Both the position numbers and the translations under genes were made by a program. From Diploptera punctata (Eukaryota; Arthropoda; Insecta; Blattodea; Blaberidae), in the NCBI GenBank assembly GCA_030220185.1, contig JASPKZ010009650.1:1-64000 (forward strand): 64,000 nucleotides of DNA, in the 5' to 3' direction. Of the stretch, positions 55,268 through 64,000 are shown one piece after another; positions within the stretch are counted from its first letter, which is position 1; every line of letters begins with the position of its first letter. Under the pieces are notes generated by a model. That model had not been told where the DNA came from, ran no database searches, and worked only from the letters and a program-made list of their open reading frames with translations.

Positions 55268-56110
55268 AGCTAATGCCCGGTGTGTGCTGCTGCACCAAAA
55301 TAAATGAAAATTGATGTGTTTTTATGTTTATTTTAAGTACGAGGAAAAATAATTATAAATTTATATCGTAATTATTTTTAGATGTCCCATGCTGATTACC
55401 CGGCGTTGCTCGGGATTCTACTTATCCTAATCTTTTGGCATAAATAAGGTCAAAGACGAAAATTGATGTTTTTATATTTAGTTGAATAAGTAAGTGGAAA
55501 CATTTATGTCGTAATTATTTTCAGATAAACTACTCCATGCAGATTCCCGGCGTTGTCCGGGAATCTACTTATCCCGATATTCTTGGCATAAATGAGCCTA
55601 AAGACGAAAATTAATGTGATTTCATGTTTAGTTGAATAAGTAGAGAGAAAAATAATTGTAAATTTATATCGTAATTATTTTAATATACCCCTTGCTGATT
55701 ATCCGATGTTGACCCAGAATCTACCTCTCCCGCTCTTCTAGGCATCAATGAAAGACAAATATGGTTATTGTGAGTTATCTGTAAAATATAAATATGCTGT
55801 CATGGACTTTTTTTGTAGACATTTGTGAGTTATTCAATTCTGTGTACATTAATACTATGTTTTATTTGTTATGGTTTAGGCAGCGTAAGCAATTTAAGCG
55901 TCCAAAACGCGACTTTTTCATATTTTTTCCGAAAGGGTGATATTTAAGGGTGATGGGGTTGAGGATTGCATTTCTGTTATAGGCTATAACCCTCCCGGGA
56001 AACTCTTGAACATTTTCCAAAAAAGCCCCATCACAATCGGATGAACGGTATGGCAGCGCATAAAATTCGAACAAACAAACATTCATTTTTGTATATTCGA
56101 TTTATATGAA
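55268..56110 (+). repeat. Interspersed repeat, same family as 50980-51770, longer 5' part
   Basis: Begins 'ctagctaatgcccggtgtg', then three imperfect ~140-base leaders with 'ttacccggcgttgctcggga', 'ttcccggcgttgtccgggaa' and 'ttatccgatgttgacccaga' (each hairpin-prone), then the body shared with 51050-51750 and the end 'ggatgaacggtatggcagcg' plus (caaa)n. The self-complementary 'cccgg...ccggg' leaders resemble a repeat type common in several invertebrate genomes. No coding capacity. Confidence 0.75.
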
Positions 56111-56280
56111 ACTGTTTAAATGGTCAAATGTACATTAATTGAATTTACGCGCGCCTTTTAGAAAAATGTGAACATCAGTGTACTTATATTCAACAATAAT
56201 GCATACAATTTATATATATATATTATGTGACTCGATAGAAACATTGTTCCCAGGCGAAAATCAGATTGGATAGAAAGTAA

Positions 56281-56530
56281 TATGGTACCAATAATTAGGA
56301 ACTTCCATTTCTTATTTATTTATGACAAAAATGTATATATGAGGATACCTAATCAGACATTTAGGCCACGCTTTTTCCATGATGTCCATAAATATCCTAT
56401 ATGTACAATTCTATTACGAGTAGAATATATATTCCATGCTGACTCACCTGTAAATTCTGTTATTTTCACTACATCCTCAGTGGCTATTGTTATTGTTAGG
56501 TATATTGTTCACTAACCTCTTTGAAAATAT
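56281..56530. repeat. Segmental duplication, left part of copy B
   Basis: 56281-56400 matches 24470-24620; 56395-56530 matches 11870-11990 of copy A. It is followed by an inserted block made of the 4430-4965 repeat and its nested transposon, after which copy B resumes at 59355. Confidence 0.75.
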
Positions 56531-56636
56531 TCATAAGTAATGCCATGAGTGATTATAAAATTACGACTCACGAAGTGAATTAGGACTATTTAACGAATAA
56601 AATTAAGCTGTTTACTCACAAATCATTGTTTAATTA

Positions 56637-58887
56637 CACTGGGGAACAAAAAAATATTTTTTTCTTGGTGCCTGAAATTTTTCACCTGATTCTGGGTATT
56701 TCGGCACTGCTGATTCCAAAAATGTCATCCATTTTGTTGCAGCAGCTCTAGTTTGCAAGATATTGATGATACTGCTCTTATGTACCACCATTGTAAATCG
56801 ATTGTTTGCATAATACTAATTGATTTAATCCAAGTTATATTCATGTTGTTGTTGCCGTTTGCATATGTAATTTTACTAATTTGACAATTGTTTATCCTTT
56901 TTCTAGACTGACATGGCTTCAACACGAAGAAAATGTGTGAATAATCCTGATGTGTTTTGTTTCATCTGTGGGGAGTACACATTCACTCAACAAAGAAAAC
57001 CTATAACTGACTTTGTTAAGAAGAGCTTATTTGGCCTATTTCAAAGTACAACTGGGAGATCAAGATAAGCCTTGGGCACCTCACATTGTATGTAAAACGT
57101 GCACAGAGCATCTACGACAATGGACAAATGGGAAACGGAAATGCTTGAAATTTGGGGAACCAATGATCTGGCGAGAACAAATTAACCATAGTGATGACTG
57201 CTATTTTTGTTCAGTCAATGTAAAGGGCATCAATAGCAAAAACCGGAATAGATGGGTATATCCAATCTACGCTCCGCAAGACGCCCTGTTCCACATTCAG
57301 AGGAGATACCTGTTCCCAATTTTTACCAGTCTTCCAGAGTCACCAGAAGAAGAGGATGATTCAACTGAAAGCTATTCTGAGGGAAATGACAGCGATTTCC
57401 CAGGACCTTCATCAGTTTCATCCGGTTTTAGTCAAGCGGAACTGAACGACCTCATAAGGGATCTAAGTCTTCCAAAGAAGTCATCTGAGTTGTTAGCTTC
57501 CAGGCTGGCAAGAGAAACAATGTCTGTTACCGGAACAAAGGTCACAGTCTATCGCAAAAGAGAAACAGACTTCCTGCCATTCTTCACAGTAGAAATCAAT
57601 TTGTTTTTTGTATGAATGTTGAAGGACTGTTAATGAAGCTGGGTGTAAGAAAATACACACCAAGTGAATGGCGGTTATTTATAGATAGCTCCAAACGCAG
57701 CCTAAAATGTGTTCTTTTGCATAATGGGAACATATACAGGTCAATCCCAATTGGTCACTCAGTTTCTATGCGTGAAAATCAACATACAATAGCTACAGTG
57801 CTAGAGAAGATCTCTTACCGTGATCACCAATGGGTAATGTGTGTCGATCTCAAGATGGTGAATTTTCTTCTAGGACAACAAGGTGGGTACACCAAATACC
57901 CATGCTTTATATGTTTATGGGACTCTAGAGCCAAAGATCAACATTGGGTGAGAAGGCATTGGCCTCTTAGAGAAAGCATGACCGTTGGAGAAAAAAACAT
58001 CGTTGCAGAACCTTTGGTTGACAGAAACAACATCATCTTGCCACCACTGCATATTAAACTTGGTTTAATGAAACAGTTCATCAAGGCGTTGAATAGAGAT
58101 GGAACATGTTTTGGCTACATATGTACAAAATTTCCTGCACTGAGTAAGGAAAAAATAAAAGCAGGTATATTGGATGGACCACAAATCCGCCAACTTATTA
58201 ATGACCATCAATTTCAAGACTCAATGAATGATACTGAAGCAGCCGCATGGTCTTCGTTCTGTATGGTAGTGAAGAATTTCCTTGGAAACTATAAGTCTCC
58301 TAATAGTGATGAACTAGTGGAGAATATGCTCACTGCTTTTTGTGCACTAGGTTGTAACATGAGCATCAAAATTACACTACCTACACAGTCATTTGGATCG
58401 ATTTCCAGACAATCTTGGAGATGTAAGTGAGGAACAGGGTGAGCGTTTTCACCAGGAATTAAGTACAATGGAAGAAAGGTATCGTGGACGGTGGGATATA
58501 CATATGATGGCGGACTACTGTTGGAGCATCCACCGAGAATGTCCAAGATCATTGCATCGGAGGAAATCACAGAAACGGGGATTCTGCGACCTGATGGAGG
58601 AAAATTAATGATTCTAACGAGACTAATGTGTAAATAAATTATGGTAGTTATATAGATACAGTTGTTTCATGAAAAAGAAAGTATTTGTTCTTTTGTATTT
58701 AATTGTATGCGAGTAATATAGTTGTATATGTGGACCAGTATTTTTGAACTGGTATATAATTTGAATAAACTCTATCTCAAAAACTAGAGCTGTAGGACGA
58801 AACTGAAATCATCTTTGGAATCAGTGACCCAAATATACCCATAAATAGGTGAAAACATTAAGGCACCAAAATCACTGTTCCCCAGTG
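56637..58887 (+). mobile_element. DNA transposon with long CACTG inverted repeats
   Basis: Imperfect terminal inverted repeats of about 110-125 bp begin cactggggaaca at 56637 and, inward from 58887, cactggggaaca. Further matching blocks are 'ttggtgcct', 'ttcacct', 'tgggtat', 'cactg.tgattccaaa.atg' and 'agctctagttt'. The 3-mer tta lies directly outside both ends (56634-56636 and 58888-58890). The uninterrupted site exists at about 4495. The CACTG ends and 3-bp duplication recall the CMC (CACTA-Mirage-Chapaev) superfamily, but this is inference. One gene, broken, lies inside. Confidence 0.85.
56913..58608 (+). pseudogene. Transposase-like protein of the CACTG element, several frameshifts
   Basis: The ATG at 56913 starts MASTRRKCVNNPDVFCFICG (CxxC). 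After a frameshift near 57020 come AYLAYFKVQLGDQDKPWAPH, VCKTCTEHLRQW and DCYFCSVNVKG, a cysteine-rich N-terminal domain of about 110 residues. After an acidic linker and further frame changes (57255-57310, about 57590), 57612-58370 reads WVMCVDLKMVNFLLGQQGGY, PCFICLWDSRAKDQHW, ILPPLHIKLGLMKQFIKAL and FLGNYKSPN. After a last shift near 58375, EEQGERFHQELSTMEERYRG and MMADYCW follow. The family is recalled as widespread but unnamed in arthropods. D (VDLK), CxxC, H (PPLHIKLGL) and E (GERFHQE) could be an RNase H-like DDE core. At least four frameshifts make it dead. Confidence 0.75.
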
Positions 58888-58890
58888 TTA

Positions 58891-59345
58891 TAGGTATTTT
58901 AAAAGATTTATATATTTAATGTAAACGGCGATGTTTGAAAACAAATCACAAATGTGAGGTTATGTTCATTCACTGCACCTTGATCATATTATTTATTGCC
59001 AAATAAGATCGCAATATTGTAAGAGTGCACCCAAGTGGAGAAATAATGAAACACATGAAACTATATATCGTAATCAACATTACGGGTTATTCATTATTTT
59101 TTAGTAAACAACTCAGTAAAATCAAGGAATCTTTTCATTATTTGCTATATTCAATGTATTTGTTGGAGAAAAATAATGCTTTGACCTGTTCAGAACATTA
59201 AAAAGGAGGAGCTTTCTTTATCACAAAAGCAGGAGCTGATAAAGAGAAATCGATACAGAGGGAGATGAAACACGACTGTGATTGGATGTAAGTAAAAAAT
59301 CATTGTAACGTGATTGGTCATTGACTCCCATTTGGGGCATGAGTT
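58891..59345 (+). repeat. Right part of the repeat also found at 4500-4965
   Basis: 'tatatatttaatgtaaacg' with 'gatgtttgaaaacaaatcac' through 'gtgattggtcattgact' and 'atgagttaaata' match 4510-4965. The left part is at 56560-56636; the transposon separates them. Confidence 0.8.
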
Positions 59346-59354
59346 AAATAGTCA

Positions 59355-61140
59355 TTATAATTTATCTCCGACTTTTCTAAAGCTTTTCTTTCCAATATTT
59401 TAGGAATTTTTGAGAAGCAGCCATTTTGAAATAACTGAAATTGTAACGTATTCTGCATTGCGGATGCGTAGGAATAAAACAATGCAAACCTATTAAAATT
59501 ATAATTATATATGTTATGAGTCTCATATAAAACTTTCGTAGACACGTGCTAGATATTATATATTTTTATTTTATTTATTTACAGTGCTAGAGAGAGAACA
59601 TACATTTTCTTGCTCGCTCAAAGGTAAAATCGTTAATCAATGAAAATGCAGTAATACATCTGCTTTGTTTACATCACAATTAAAACTTAACTCGGAATTA
59701 GTACCGGTGTAGATATTAAAGGTGCCTTTAAGAAAGATCTCTCATGATAAATGAAATAATGTTCAGTGCAAACCTTCACAAACGAAAAATTATTAGAAAA
59801 TACGTGTTCTGTGTTATTGTAATGTATAAATACAATTATGTATGCAAGGTGACCAGCCCAATGGGCTAATGGTGAGAGGTTCTGACTGCAGTTCATGAGA
59901 TCTCGGGTTGGATCCTCGGTCAGAACACTGGAATTTTTTCCTATGGTCACTCATGGTCTGGATCTGAACTATGTATAGGTTTAAGGACTCTCCTGGTGCT
60001 TCATTATTATTAATCACCCATCATGTCATCGGGGGAACGTAACTCCGTCCCCCAGGCGCCCCTTCCTACCCTTCGCTTAAGAATAAAATGTCAAGAATTT
60101 ATTTTATTGAAGTCCAAGAAGTAAGAGAAAGCTATGATCCCTATATTAAAAGAGAGTAAACTCAAACTAAATAGGTTACAACTCGGGTAATTAGCGTCCA
60201 ATTCAAATCCAGGCGTCAAAGGACTGACGAATATTACCCAGAGGTCTCTCTCTCTCTGTTATTTTATTTATTTATTTATTTATTTTTGTTTTTTGGAGGT
60301 TTTAGGATATTTTACGTGCTGTAATTCTATGATACGGGATCCATGCGTCATATCCCTTTCCAAGAATGATGGAATTTTATGTCTCTATCCATTCACTTAA
60401 GCCAGAATTGTACCTACGAATCTCGAAACCTGAGACGACCATCATAATCACTAGTCAATCAGGACCAACCTGTTGAACTAAAGAACGTCTTTTTAGGGAG
60501 TATACTGAAATAATCAGCGCCATAACAACACAGTTAAAAATCGTATTTCGAGGTGAATTGGTTAACATAAGTGGGCTATAGCAGTTCTACTATGGCAGGA
60601 GAAAATACCAAAAATGTCGTAAAGACAACCTGCTGGCATTTGTAAAAATAAGACCACTGTATGATTAATAATTTATAGACATGTTTGTGACAAAATGACG
60701 TATCTGAGGGAACAGTAAAACTTGAATCAATAGTAATTCATCTGCTTTGAATATTATAAGTAGGGCCGAATTTCTTGTGACACGTTATTTTTCCTGTGTA
60801 CAGAACTTGCTGGAACCGGGTCTTGCGTCTCTGAAGAAATAGCTAGTAATCACTCTCATGTCCCGTAAGGATTCTGTTTTAGTTATTTTTTTCAAACGAT
60901 CTATATTATTAATGAAGCATAAATCGACATTAAGAGCTTGTATAAAATGTTACAACTAAAAACTGTTATCAAATTATTAGTTATGCTGGGAATTCTGCTC
61001 CTCTTGATACAAATCAGGAATTATTTAGAATGTTAGAGTATGTTTCATAAAAACTGTAGACTTTTTTCATAAAGTAAATAATTACATTTCCGCTGTCGGG
61101 TGTGAAGAAGTGTTAAAATTACCTGGTAGTAATAAAGCTA
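59355..61140. repeat. Segmental duplication, main part of copy B
   Basis: Matches 12005-13990 in order, including the family 2 SINE. It lacks the CTTTA-tailed SINE of copy A. Short frames (59318-59545, 59687-59950, 59814-60017) have no family features. Beyond 61140 the correspondence continues through an (ATT)n tract and, after the LINE, into 62836-62875. Confidence 0.85.
59848..60075 (+). mobile_element. SINE family 2 (orthologous to the copy at 12702)
   Basis: Same position and flanks as the copy in duplication A; head 'gggctaatggtgagaggttc', decayed B-box 'gggttggatcctcgg'. Confidence 0.75.
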
Positions 61141-61141
61141 T

Positions 61142-61176
61142 TTTGTATATTATTAATTATTATTATTATTAACATG

Positions 61177-61217
<41 letters not shown>
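61142..61217. repeat. (ATT)n microsatellite, target of the LINE insertion
   Basis: Interrupted ATT run. The equivalent run in copy A (14102-14143) is directly followed by the RTE fragment. Here a LINE stands in between. Confidence 0.9.
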
Positions 61218-61218
<1 letters not shown>

Positions 61219-61219
<1 letters not shown>

Positions 61220-62727
61220 TATTCCAGTGATTATGATGTAGATCCTATCACCTTGGATGAGTTGAACTTCGCGTTATACAAATGTAAACTACGGAAGACA
61301 CCAGGATCAGATCATATCAACACAGAATTATTAAAATATGCTTCGATCCGATTCTTAAACAAATTTTTAGATCTTATTAATATATGTTGGAAGACTGGCT
61401 GTGTACCAGATGAATGGAATAACTCGTTAGTTGTATCTATTCATAAAAAAGGAAACAAAAATGATATTAATAATTATAGAGGAATTTGTCTGCTAAACGC
61501 TGCCTATAAAATTTATGCAAAAATAATTACTAACAGATTAAACACAATTTCTGGCGCAATTATCCTAGAAGAACAAAATGGTTTCAGACCCAACAGATCC
61601 TGTATAGATAGTGTCTTTATTTAATAATAATAATAATAGCTTTATTTTACCTGGCAGAGTTAAGGCCTTAAGGCCTTGTCTAGATAGTGTCTTTACGTTA
61701 GCACAAATCATAGAAAAACATAGAGAATTTAATATACAAACTTTTATGATATTCATTGATTATCATAAAGCCTTCGACACAGTAAACAGAATAAAATTAT
61801 GGGATATCTTACATAATGCAGGAATACCCAAGCATTTAATTCAAGCGATTCAAAGCATGTATCATAACACACGAATTCGAATAAAAATAAATAATCAAAT
61901 CAGCAAATCAGATAGACTAATATCCCAAGGTGTAAAACAAGGCTGTCCACTTTCCCCTCTTCTATTTAATTTATATATGAATGAAATCATAAAATTATGG
62001 CAAAACCAATCACAATCACACTTTATGATTGATGGTCGACCCCTCAACACATTAATGTATGCAGATGATCAAGTAATATTGGCTACTTCTGAAGATCACC
62101 TACAAAGAGCAGTACATAGAATGTCAAATATAACCCAAGATTATAATTTACAAATTTCGGTGAGTAAGACAAAAACTATGGCGTTTCAAGGGAAAATACT
62201 GATACGAACTAAAATTGTTATTAACAACAATATAATAGAACAAGTTAATAACTTTACTTATCTTGGCTGCAATCTTTCCTTACGACACATGTAAAGACAT
62301 AGACATAAAATTGGTCAAATTTCAAAAACTTATAGGAACAATAAAAAGCATTCTTTTCCGAAAAGTACGTCCAGATACAATTCTAAAATTTTATAAAACA
62401 ATGGCTCTTCCAACTCTACTTTATGGTTCTGAAACCTGGACTCTTACTACAGGTAAATTAAATAGGATAGTAGCTGCAGAAATGAAGTTATTAAGACCTT
62501 TAGCGGATTATACGCTTTATGATCACATACGTAATGAAGATATCCGCAAAGCTCTCAACACACCAGCAATAACTGAAATCATTCAAAAATATCAAAATAA
62601 TTGGCATGAACACCTTCTGAGAATGCCAAACAATAGACTACCTCTGCAGCTATTGAACTACAGACCCACAGGGCGAAGAGATCCAGGAAGACCTAAGAAG
62701 ATATGGAGGGATCAATTTCTTTCCTGA
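61219..62727 (+). pseudogene. Reverse transcriptase of the third LINE, two frameshifts
   Basis: 61253-61619 reads LRKTPGSDHINTELLKYA, CVPDEWNNSLVVSIHKKGNK, NNYRGICLLNAAYKIYAKII and QNGFRPNRSCIDSVF. After the 61-bp insertion, 61696-62294 reads FMIFIDYHKAFDTVNRIKLW (motif A Asp present), GVKQGCPLSPLLFNLYMNEI and LNTLMYADDQVILATSEDHL (YADD present). A second frameshift near 62275 leads to 62300-62727: LPTLLYGSETWTLTTGKLNR, then WHEHLLRMPNNRLP and TGRRDPGRPKKIWRDQF, the LINE tail. Palm residues are intact. Apart from the insertion and one indel the chain is well preserved, so it is fairly young. RTE-like or a related clade; not settled. Confidence 0.85.
61620..61680 (-). mobile_element. 61-bp insertion: extreme 3' end of the CR1/L2/Jockey-type LINE
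   Basis: The insert is the reverse of the last ~45 bases of the LINE at 18153-20003 (acaaggccttaaggcctt, ctctgccaggtaaaataaag) plus a short AAT tail. The 15-bp duplication tagatagtgtcttta flanks it exactly (61605-61619 and 61681-61695). Insert plus duplication adds 76 bases and shifts the host frame by one. Confidence 0.92.
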
Positions 62728-62790
62728 AGCGGAACAGGCCAATGGCCTAATCCATGACTGCCATTGATGATGATGATGATGATGATGATG

Positions 62791-62835
<45 letters not shown>

Positions 62836-62838
<3 letters not shown>

Positions 62839-62875
62839 ATCAATACAAGTACATATACGGTAACACATAGGAATA
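62836..62875 (+). mobile_element. RTE-like LINE fragment cut by a mariner
   Basis: 'aacatcaatacaagtacata' followed by 'cggtaacacataggaata' equals 14144-14185 in copy A. There the RTE fragment continues past the TA; here the mariner takes over. Confidence 0.75.
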
Positions 62876-64000
62876 CAGGGCAAGTCAAAATGTTGTGCAG
62901 GTTTTCAGAAATTTATTATGTGAAATGTAATGAACATATAATATCGTGAGACATATTGTATGAAAGGTAAACTCTCAAAGTTTAGTTGTCCACTTCTAAA
63001 GTTCCGCGTTCACCCGCAAGATGTCAACAGCAGAGCAGTAAAGGAAAATGGCGTTGACTGGGGATCAGAAGTCTTTCTGTGTGCTTGATTACCATGTAAA
63101 CAACTCTGTGACTAGTGTTCAACGACATTTCCGTACCAGATACGATAAAGACCCGCCGGATGGGAGATCCATTCGTAAGTGGTACACACAATTTAGGGAT
63201 TCAGGCTGTATCTGTAAACGAAAATCGACTGGCCGTCCGTCGACGAGTGAAGAGACAGTCGAACGCGTTCGCACATGCTTCGTGCGGAGTCCACAGAAAT
63301 CCACCTACCGGGGAGCGACAGAACTTCAACTACCACAAAAAACTGTATGGCGGATTCTCCGGAAACGTTTACAGATGAAACCCTACCACTTGCAACTGGT
63401 TCAAGCCTTAAAACCCGCCGATTATGCTTTGCGAGCGTCCTTCTGTGTTGATTTTCTCGCATTAATGGAAGAGAATGAGTTCCATGAGAGGGTAGTTTAC
63501 AGTGATGAAGCGACTTTCCACCTTTCAGGAAAAGTGAATAGACACAATGTAAGGATTTGGGGAACTGGTAACCCCCATGCAACTCTGGAACATCAACGCG
63601 ATTCTCCGAAAGTGAATGTCTTTTGTGCCATTTCCCATGCAAAGGTTAATGGGCCCTTTTTCTTTCATGAACGTACTGTGAACGGACATGTTTTCCTTGA
63701 TATGCTACAACAATGGCTCCTTCCGCAGCTTGAAGCGGATAGTCCAGATTTCATTCTGCAGTTGGATGGTGCCCCTCCACATTACCATGGCAGTGTTCGA
63801 GACCATTTGAATACGGCTTTACCACAACGCTGGATAGGCCGTGCATCTCAGGGTGATCAACAACTCATTCATTGGCCACCTCGTTCACCCGATCTAACCC
63901 CGTGTGATTTCTTCATGTGGGGTCTTGTAAAGGATCATGTTTACGTACCACCACTTCCAACAACACTGCATGAACTGCGTGCCCGCATCACAGCAGCCAT
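62876..64000 (+). mobile_element. mariner/Tc1-type transposon, right end outside the window
   Basis: The left end is inferred at 62876 (cagggcaagtcaaaatgttg), directly after TA (62874-62875), where copy A of the duplication shows an uninterrupted 'aggaatataatgg'. A 170-bp leader precedes an open transposase frame that runs past the window end. The right inverted repeat cannot be seen. Confidence 0.8.
63048..64000 (+). CDS. mariner-like transposase, open to the window edge (partial)
   Basis: From ATG 63048 the frame stays open for about 317 codons with no stop. The N-terminus (QRHFRTRYDKDPPDGRSIRK, WYTQFRDSGCICKRKSTGRP) is the helix-turn-helix/DUF4817-type DNA-binding part ending in the GRP linker. 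The catalytic core shows RVVYSDEATFHLSG (first Asp), FILQLDGAPPHYHGSVRDHL (second Asp) and PPRSPDLTPCDFFMWGLVKD (third Asp). I count 46 residues between the second and third Asp, longer than DD34D mariner or DD41D relatives. All three are intact. It may be functional or recently so; the C-terminal part is outside the window. Confidence 0.88.
   Translation, partial: MALTGDQKSFCVLDYHVNNSVTSVQRHFRTRYDKDPPDGRSIRKWYTQFRDSGCICKRKSTGRPSTSEETVERVRTCFVRSPQKSTYRGATELQLPQKTVWRILRKRLQMKPYHLQLVQALKPADYALRASFCVDFLALMEENEFHERVVYSDEATFHLSGKVNRHNVRIWGTGNPHATLEHQRDSPKVNVFCAISHAKVNGPFFFHERTVNGHVFLDMLQQWLLPQLEADSPDFILQLDGAPPHYHGSVRDHLNTALPQRWIGRASQGDQQLIHWPPRSPDLTPCDFFMWGLVKDHVYVPPLPTTLHELRARITAA

Larger units (their letters stand above)
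61218..62789 (+). mobile_element. Third LINE family, 5'-truncated, GAT tail
   Basis: Starts inside its reverse transcriptase directly after (ATT)n and ends with 'gcggaacaggccaatggcc' and (GAT)n at about 62765-62789, followed by more (ATT)n to 62836. Copy A of the duplication has no LINE here, so it inserted after the duplication, into the ATT microsatellite. A 61-bp fragment of another LINE interrupts it at 61620-61680. Confidence 0.85.

Noticed and set aside
55268..56110. Helitron
   Set aside because: Hairpins and CCGGG palindromes are present, but I see no TC start, CTRR end or Rep/helicase coding sequence.

Overview
The window reads as a gene-poor, repeat-saturated stretch of an insect nuclear genome. 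It is AT-rich and full of (ATT)n, (TA)n and (GT)n microsatellites. Almost every protein-like segment belongs to a transposable element: RTE-like and other non-LTR retrotransposons, a Penelope-like element, hAT and mariner DNA transposons, and tRNA-derived SINEs. The mix and protein flavour suggest a cockroach or termite (Blattodea), with an American-cockroach-like genome as best guess; this is recalled family resemblance, not a search. I found no convincing host exon, rRNA gene, functional tRNA, CRISPR array or bacterial operon.

Layout. 1-6.1 kb: old duplicated sequence with decayed LINE 3' ends and a decayed restriction-like-endonuclease LINE terminus. 6.5-9.8 kb: a cluster of tRNA-derived SINEs. 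10.1-11.1 kb: a Penelope-like 3' end with a GIY-YIG remnant and a hammerhead-like core, then another LINE end. 11.8-14.1 kb: copy A of a segmental duplication. 14.1-23.2 kb: a nested complex in which a 300-bp tRNA-like tandem array, inverted on itself, was entered by a full-length RTE-like LINE (14-bp target-site duplication), which was then entered by a second LINE with an open reverse transcriptase frame. 28.9-31.7 kb: about 200 copies of a 14-bp satellite. 33.8-36.0 kb: a complete but dead hAT element with a perfect 8-bp target-site duplication. 37.5-38.2 kb: a LINE RNase H remnant. 38.8-40.6 kb: the partner of the window's first 1.3 kb. 41.0-42.3 kb: a complete but dead mariner. 42.3-50.2 kb: SINEs and RTE fragments, including a 2.3-kb internally deleted RTE. 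50.7-56.1 kb: a local duplication and a tandem interspersed repeat. 56.3-62.9 kb: copy B of the segmental duplication, interrupted by a DNA transposon with long inverted repeats starting CACTG, a third LINE, and a mariner that runs off the window end with an open frame.

There is no operon-like cooperation. The history can be read from nested insertions and from filled-versus-empty site comparisons between paralogous copies inside the window. The two reading frames that still look intact are the 5'-truncated LINE reverse transcriptase (18152-19699) and the mariner-like transposase at the right edge (63048-64000).
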